From Anomaloglossus baeobatrachus (lineage: Eukaryota; Chordata; Amphibia; Anura; Aromobatidae), in NCBI RefSeq assembly GCF_048569485.1, contig NC_134354.1:396624170-396688169 (forward strand): DNA of 64,000 nt, written 5' to 3'. Shown here piece after piece: positions 52,401 through 58,400 of the stretch; position 1 is the stretch's first letter; every line of letters begins with the position of its first letter. The notes under the pieces are model-generated. The model had not been told where the DNA came from. It made no database searches and saw only the letters and a program-made list of their open reading frames with translations. Both the position numbers and the translations under genes were made by a program.

Positions 52401-55400
52401 AATGTTTAAGATTGTAACGTTAAAGAGAATGTGCCTCCCATATTGGGATGAAATGTATGACATGTTATGTTTTGTTTCTACAGTCCGGGAGTACTGAATT
52501 TAACTAAGGGGGAGTGTGGCGCCCTAGGACCTGGTCGCCACAACGGCATTGCCCTCCTGAGGGTTAATGCTGAGCCTGGAGGTAATGGGGAAATCTACTG
52601 GCCAGTAAGTTAACATCCACCGCAGTTTCTCCCTCAGGCCAGTAGGGGGAGCTCTGAACCTGAAGTTTCAGGGAGCTTCCTTAAGCCTGACCTGGGGGAG
52701 GAGTTAGTTAGTCTGTAGGGAGCAGCAGAAGTGAACAGACGCAGAGTGAGCTGTCCTGTGAATCTGGGGCCTAGAGCTGGAGCAGTTTGGCCCAGAGAAG
52801 CAGGAGTAGCTGAGAGGCAGCAGAGAGACTCGGACATCGGAGTCTGTGGTTGCCAGGGTATAAAATCCGTCCCTGGTAGCCGAATCCGAAGGGCAGGGGA
52901 GCTGCAAGCCCCTGGCCCAGACACATCCAAGGTACAGCTGCAGCATCAGGGCCCGGTGTGGACCCCAGCGGAGAAGCACCAGGGAGAGGGCCTGCGCAGC
53001 CACCTACAGAGGGAAGGGACGTGCTATTGGTCCCAGCAGCGAAGAGGGCCATTGCTGGATTCAGAGAAGCAGGGTCCTATCATCACCAAGAAAGGTACAG
53101 GAGTAGGCCTCATACTCAGCTGGCCAGAAAGATCACCCCAAGTACTTCCAGGCCGACCGGATCCCCATCACCACCTGTAACGGTCTCCCAGGACTGGACT
53201 GTTCCCAGAGTAAAAGAGGAAAAGGTAAAGAGACTGTTGTTTGTGCCTGGTTCTTTCCTCGCCTGTCGGCCCTGCACCGTGTTAGTCACACAGCACCATA
53301 GACCTTCACAAGCACCAACTGTGCCCCGGGCATTGCTCCACCTGTGGGGAGCAGTACTACCATAGCTGCCATAATATCATCCCGGAGGCCTCACACAGCA
53401 GCGGCGGCTTATTAGCCGCATACCACAGGTGGCGTCACGAACACAACCATTAACAAGCAAGCCACATATTCTACTGACACCCACCAGGGCCACGGAGCCG
53501 GGCCCAGCCACCACTGACTACCACCGGACTAGTCCAGCCCGGCACCGGGTGTCCCATAGCCCTGGGGTGGGCGAGTCAGTTCTTTCACCACGCTCTGACC
53601 CGCTCTGGAGGTAACTTTCTGTACATATGTACTGTATACAGTATACCATTGTACAGTACTGTATATACTATATAGTATGTCTATCAATTAGGATTTATGG
53701 ATACAGTATTATACTCTCTTTCTGATAACCAGTACAGCACCTTGCTTGTATTGTACCTCCCGCACACCAAAAATTCCATTGTAAGCTAAAGTGTCGTTTA
53801 ATATGCTTTACATGTACAGTACAGTATTTTGTATTAGTTTACTGTAATAATTGTATATTAATACAGTACATTATTCTACACTACTGTAATCAGTTTGTAT
53901 AAATACAGTAAATATTTTTTAGTTGTGGAATGAATTGTCTTTGTTTCTATTATTTCCTATGGGAAAATTTGCTTTGATATAAGAGTACCTTGGTTTAAGA
54001 GCACACTCCCGGAACCAATTATGCTCGTAATCCAAGGTTCCACTGTATAGTAAAAAAAAATAATACATGACTTAAAATATTTTTCCTAGATGCTAGACTG
54101 CATTTCATGGGCATATAGCCAATATCAACCAAAGGTGGGGCTACTGCAGGGAACTCTGATGACATCACAAGGTGAATCCAGGTCACGCTGGAGAATCACC
54201 GGGGTTTCCTGTAGATGCACCGGCATGAAAACGATTCACTTCTCCTTGCCTCTAGGGCACCTACGTCACCATAGTTCCCTCCAGCAAGGTCCCGCAGTAA
54301 AGACCTCGAGGCCTAGGCCGGCATGAACTCGATTCACCTTGTGACATCACTGTTGTTCCCTGTACCTGGGCCTTGCGGTTGCCACAGGGAACTACTGTGA
54401 CGTAGGTGCCCTGGTCTGTGAGGCGATCAATACCTCAGTAACCCGGGGTTGTCATGGGGATGACTCAGGGTTACCATGGCAGTGATTGGGTCCCTGTCAT
54501 CGCATTACAGGGATTCGATCGCCAGGGAGGGGTAAGCAATTCCTCTCGCTGCCTTCTGAATGCTGCGATCGCATTGATCGCAGCATTCAGGGGTTAAACT
54601 GTTGGGAGCGGTGCAAACATCGCTCCGTTCAGTGAGAGCTGGGTCCTAGCTGTTACATCAGCCAGAGGCCTGACGGTAATTGTGAGGCTACAGGGCCTGA
54701 ACCCCTGCAATTACCATGACAAAAAAAGCCCACAAAAAAGCATGAACTAAAGCATGTAAAAAAGCATTAAAAAATGCATGAAAAAAGCACATTTTTTCAG
54801 CAGCTTTTTCCCTGTCAAAACATGCTTTTTTGTGCACCTAAAAACGCTATGTCGGCACATAGCCTTTGGGTCCCAAATACAAGTGAAACACTGAGCAAAA
54901 TTACTATAAGATGTGAATAAGACCTTAGACTGGCAATAACACTGACCTCCAAGGACTCCTGCAATGTAAACTATTCCAACACGATGTCCTTTATGGACCA
55001 TTTCCAATGGGATTCCAAGGAAAAGCTGGAGAAATAAGTTCCCGATAATATGTTGTACCCTTTGGAAAAAAAATATACATATATCGTTTAATAAGCTATC
55101 AGCCAGTTTTTCTATAACCTCAGCTTGTCACAGATAGAAGGTATTTTCCGTCTTTATCTGTTATTTTTATTTATAAACCAATGGACACCAACATTTTTGT
55201 GGGATTTCCCGCATAACTATTACGCACCATTAGATGGGCCATGGGTCAGTGAGTTTCTTGACTTACAAGATATTAATTACTTGCCCACTTCTCAGACCAC
55301 ATCTTTGAGGTCAAAGGTCTACACCCGTCAGTGTGCTTTACGGACAGGGCCGACGTCAGCACCCGGCACACCTAGGCAAGTGCCGGGGCCCTAGACCGCC

Positions 55401-58400
55401 GAGGGTGCCCACTCGCAGACAGCTGGGTGGCGTACCGCCAATGGCGGCAGGCCACGCCGTTGCTATAGAGCCCATCAGTTAAAGAGGCCGGGTGCCAGCG
55501 CGGGTGGGAGGGGGCTCTCTCTCCCCCTTCCCGCTGAGGATCGCACTTTCAATTGTATCAGCATCACAGATGCCAATACAAGTAAAAGCAAATGATGATA
55601 GAGGGAGTGGCGCTATGCACATGGGGGCTGCATAGTGCTGCCACATGGGGACTGCATAGTGCTGCCACATAGGGGCTGCATAGTGCTGACACATGGGGGC
55701 TGCATAGTGCTGACACATGGGGGCTGCATAATGCTGCCACATGGGGGCTGCATAGTGCTGCCACATGGGGGCTGCATAGTGCGGCCACATGAGGGTTGCA
55801 TAATGCTGTCACATGGGGGTTGCATAATGCTGCTACATGGGGGTTGCATAATGCTGCTCCATGGTGGCTGCATAATACTATATGGAGGAATATGAGGCTG
55901 CATTATATTATGTGGAGCAATCTGGGGTGTAGGAATATTTGGTGCATTATTCTATATGGAGGACTGTGGGGGCTGCATAATACTATGGAGGAATATGCGG
56001 GTGCATTATACGGAGTAATATGAGGCTGCATTAAATTATGTGGAGCAATGTGGGGGCTGCATACTTCTATACCCCCCCAGAGCTCTATGTCCCTTCCACC
56101 CCAGTGCTGTATACCCCCCAGAGCTCTATGTCCCTTCCACCTCAGTGCTGTATACCCCGCAAGAACTGTATGTCCCCCTCTACCCCAGTGCTGTATACCC
56201 CCCAGAGCTCTATGTCCCTTCCACCTCAGTGCTGTATACCCCGCAAGAACTGTATGTCCCCCTCCACCCCAGTGCTGTATGTCCTTCAGAGCTGTCCTCT
56301 GGAGCTGTATGTCCCCTTCCTCAGTAATGTGCATGCCCCCCAGTAATGTGCATGTCCCCAGCCTCTCCTGTGATGTATATACAGCAGTGTCAGTGTGCTC
56401 TGTGTGCGCCAATGTCTGTAGTGATGGCTATCATGCTGCACAGCCACATGTCCTGGAGGAGCTGGATGGGAGACAAGTGGGGAGGTGAGTGAGGCTGCTG
56501 CCGGCTTCCCCATATTAATAATATCTCTAATGTGTGTATGATGTGTATCTATGTGTGTCAGTGTATATGACTGTATGGATTTGTCTATTTATATGTATTT
56601 TTCTGAATTTCTCTTTAAATATGTATATGTACTGTACGTATTCCTGTATGTGTATGTATCTGTATGTGCGTGTCTGTGTGTGGATGGGGCCCACTGAGAC
56701 TCTTTCACCCGGGGCCCACAAAAACCTGGAGCCAGCCCTGGGCAGGGGTCTCCTGCAACTACCACCCATTCCCCTAACTGTAAGAAAAGTAATCTAGCGC
56801 ATAGCTTTAATTGCTCCCTGAAGAGTGTGTTCATTCTTTTAGACATACCCATATTCCCTGCAAGGCATTAGTTCTTGCATTAACATGTCTCTGTATAGCA
56901 GGTGTCTGTGAATTCCTCTCTGCATTCATTGTAATAGAAGGAAATCCATTTCCAGTAACTATAGGTCATTTACTGCTTTACATTATATGCAAGAGACAAG
57001 CTCTTCAAGCCTTTATCCTTACCCTGCATGTACCAACATGTAAGACACAAATCTCCAAGCTTCCTCTCGCTTATCTGGTCGATATATAAATGGACTCTTA
57101 GTAATACCAGAATCGAGAGTGATCCATTGTTTCTGCGGCATCCATACTGCATAGTATATGAAAACACCCAGCTAGAAGAACGGAAACAAACAGGAGAATT
57201 AACCGGAAGGATCTGATGAAGGCTTCACATAAACTTCCACTTCATCTTCCAATGCCAGCCACGCAGCACAATCTACATTGGTTTATGCAATATAAATATT
57301 TAGCTCCCATTTTAGTGAAAGGAAAGGCTCTTTCTTTCTCCGATTGTTTTTAACATAACTCTAATCTCAATGAAATTGGAAGAAGCAGAATGTTATTTGT
57401 TATGACAGCTAAATAGGAAAGGGTTCTTTACAGTTAGAGCGGTCAGACTGTGGAATGCCCTACCACAAGAGGTTGTAATGGCAGATACTATAACAGCTTT
57501 TAAAAAAGGGCTGGATGATTTCCTCAGTACACACAACATTGTTGGTTATAAATGACTAAGTGACCAAATGTAGAACTGGTGGAGGAAGGGTGAACTAGAT
57601 GGACCTAGGTCTTTTTTCAACCTAAGTAACAATGTAACTATGATTAATCTATTAATCTATTATTCTTGAGAAAACGTCTTGCATCTCGCATAGATTCACA
57701 CTGCAGAAGTGCAGATATGCGGGCAGATGTGTTGACCGTACTCCAAGAGACTGTGACTGTTGAGAAGCAATTATTCTTGTTTATTTACAGGAATTTACTA
57801 TTGAAGTTGTATGACTTTGCAAACATGCTCAAGGTTGGAACTGCTTTTTATAAATAAACAGACGCTGACTTAGGGACTTCCCTCAAAGCCATATTGATGT
57901 GACACTTAAAGGGAACCTGTCATTTCCCCAAACACTATTAGCCTGCAGATATGGGGTTAATATGTAGGTTAATAGCATTCTAAAGATGTGCAACCTCCAC
58001 GCTGATAACTTGGCTACCAGAAGGACATTACCTTTATTCCTCCCAGCAGCCTCTGTCTTTCAGTCATAGAGGCACTGTCACAGGGTGTGGGAGATAACCA
58101 GGGACCGGGGCTCCTAGACTGGTTCTGAAGCTAGGGGGTCCTAGATGTCCAATTGTCCAAGACAATATGTGATAAGAAGGAAAAAAAGAGCAGGCAGGAA
58201 ATAACCAGATTGCGAGAGGATTTCAACAGAACACCAAACAGCATGCATTAAATCACCAGCAACTAGAACACAACAGCACAGGGACCGGTTTAACAAAAGC
58301 TATAGTAGCCATGGGAAGACGGGCTACACCATTTTAAAAAGGTGGGGAGTAACTGTGATAAAGCTGTCTGCTTTATCTGCGCTGGGTATTAAAATACCGT

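Larger units (their letters stand above)
45561..53578 (+). mobile_element. Ty3/Gypsy LTR retrotransposon, looks whole and young
   Basis: Two 1064-bp LTRs (45561-46624, 52515-53578) start TGTGGCGCCC and end GGGCGAGTCA. I saw no difference between them in the stretches compared, which implies a recent insertion. GTTC is duplicated on both flanks (45557-45560, 53579-53582). Between the LTRs are a primer-binding candidate, gag, pol (protease, RT, RNase H, integrase) and a purine tract. No break is apparent in the two main frames. It has no envelope gene. It is inserted in a Tigger-like MITE, antisense to RHBDL2, in the intron between exons 3 and 4. Confidence 0.96.
45418..54045. mobile_element. 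Tigger/pogo-like MITE split by the Gypsy element
   Basis: Left end CAGTAGAACCTTGGATTAAG, right end CTCGTAATCCAAGGTTCCAC(TG), with TA on both sides (45416-45417, 54046-54047). Without the Gypsy element it is about 610 bp. It has AT-rich repeated GTACAGTA motifs and no transposase. TIR form and TA target fit the pogo/Tigger branch of Tc1/mariner. Confidence 0.75.
55345..56740. mobile_element. Minisatellite-bearing repeat, possibly hAT-like
   Basis: It starts CAGGGCCGACGTCAGCACCC and ends GGAGCCAGCCCTG; the ends CAGGGC(T/C)GGC are inverted, as in many hAT MITEs. I see no clear 8-bp duplication, so the class is uncertain. The interior is mostly tandem repeat. Confidence 0.45.

Noticed and set aside
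55479-56488. Frames of 80-170 codons with MQPPCGSIM-type repeats
   Set aside because: These are translations of 24-bp and 39-42-bp minisatellites.
55345-56740. Firm assignment of the minisatellite repeat to hAT
   Set aside because: The ends look right but the flanking 8 bases differ (TTTACGGA vs GGCAGGGG), so I left it as a possibility only.
57218-57300. Another hammerhead-like site (CTGATGAAGGCTTC)
   Set aside because: The first box fits but no stem II partner followed by GAAA is seen downstream.
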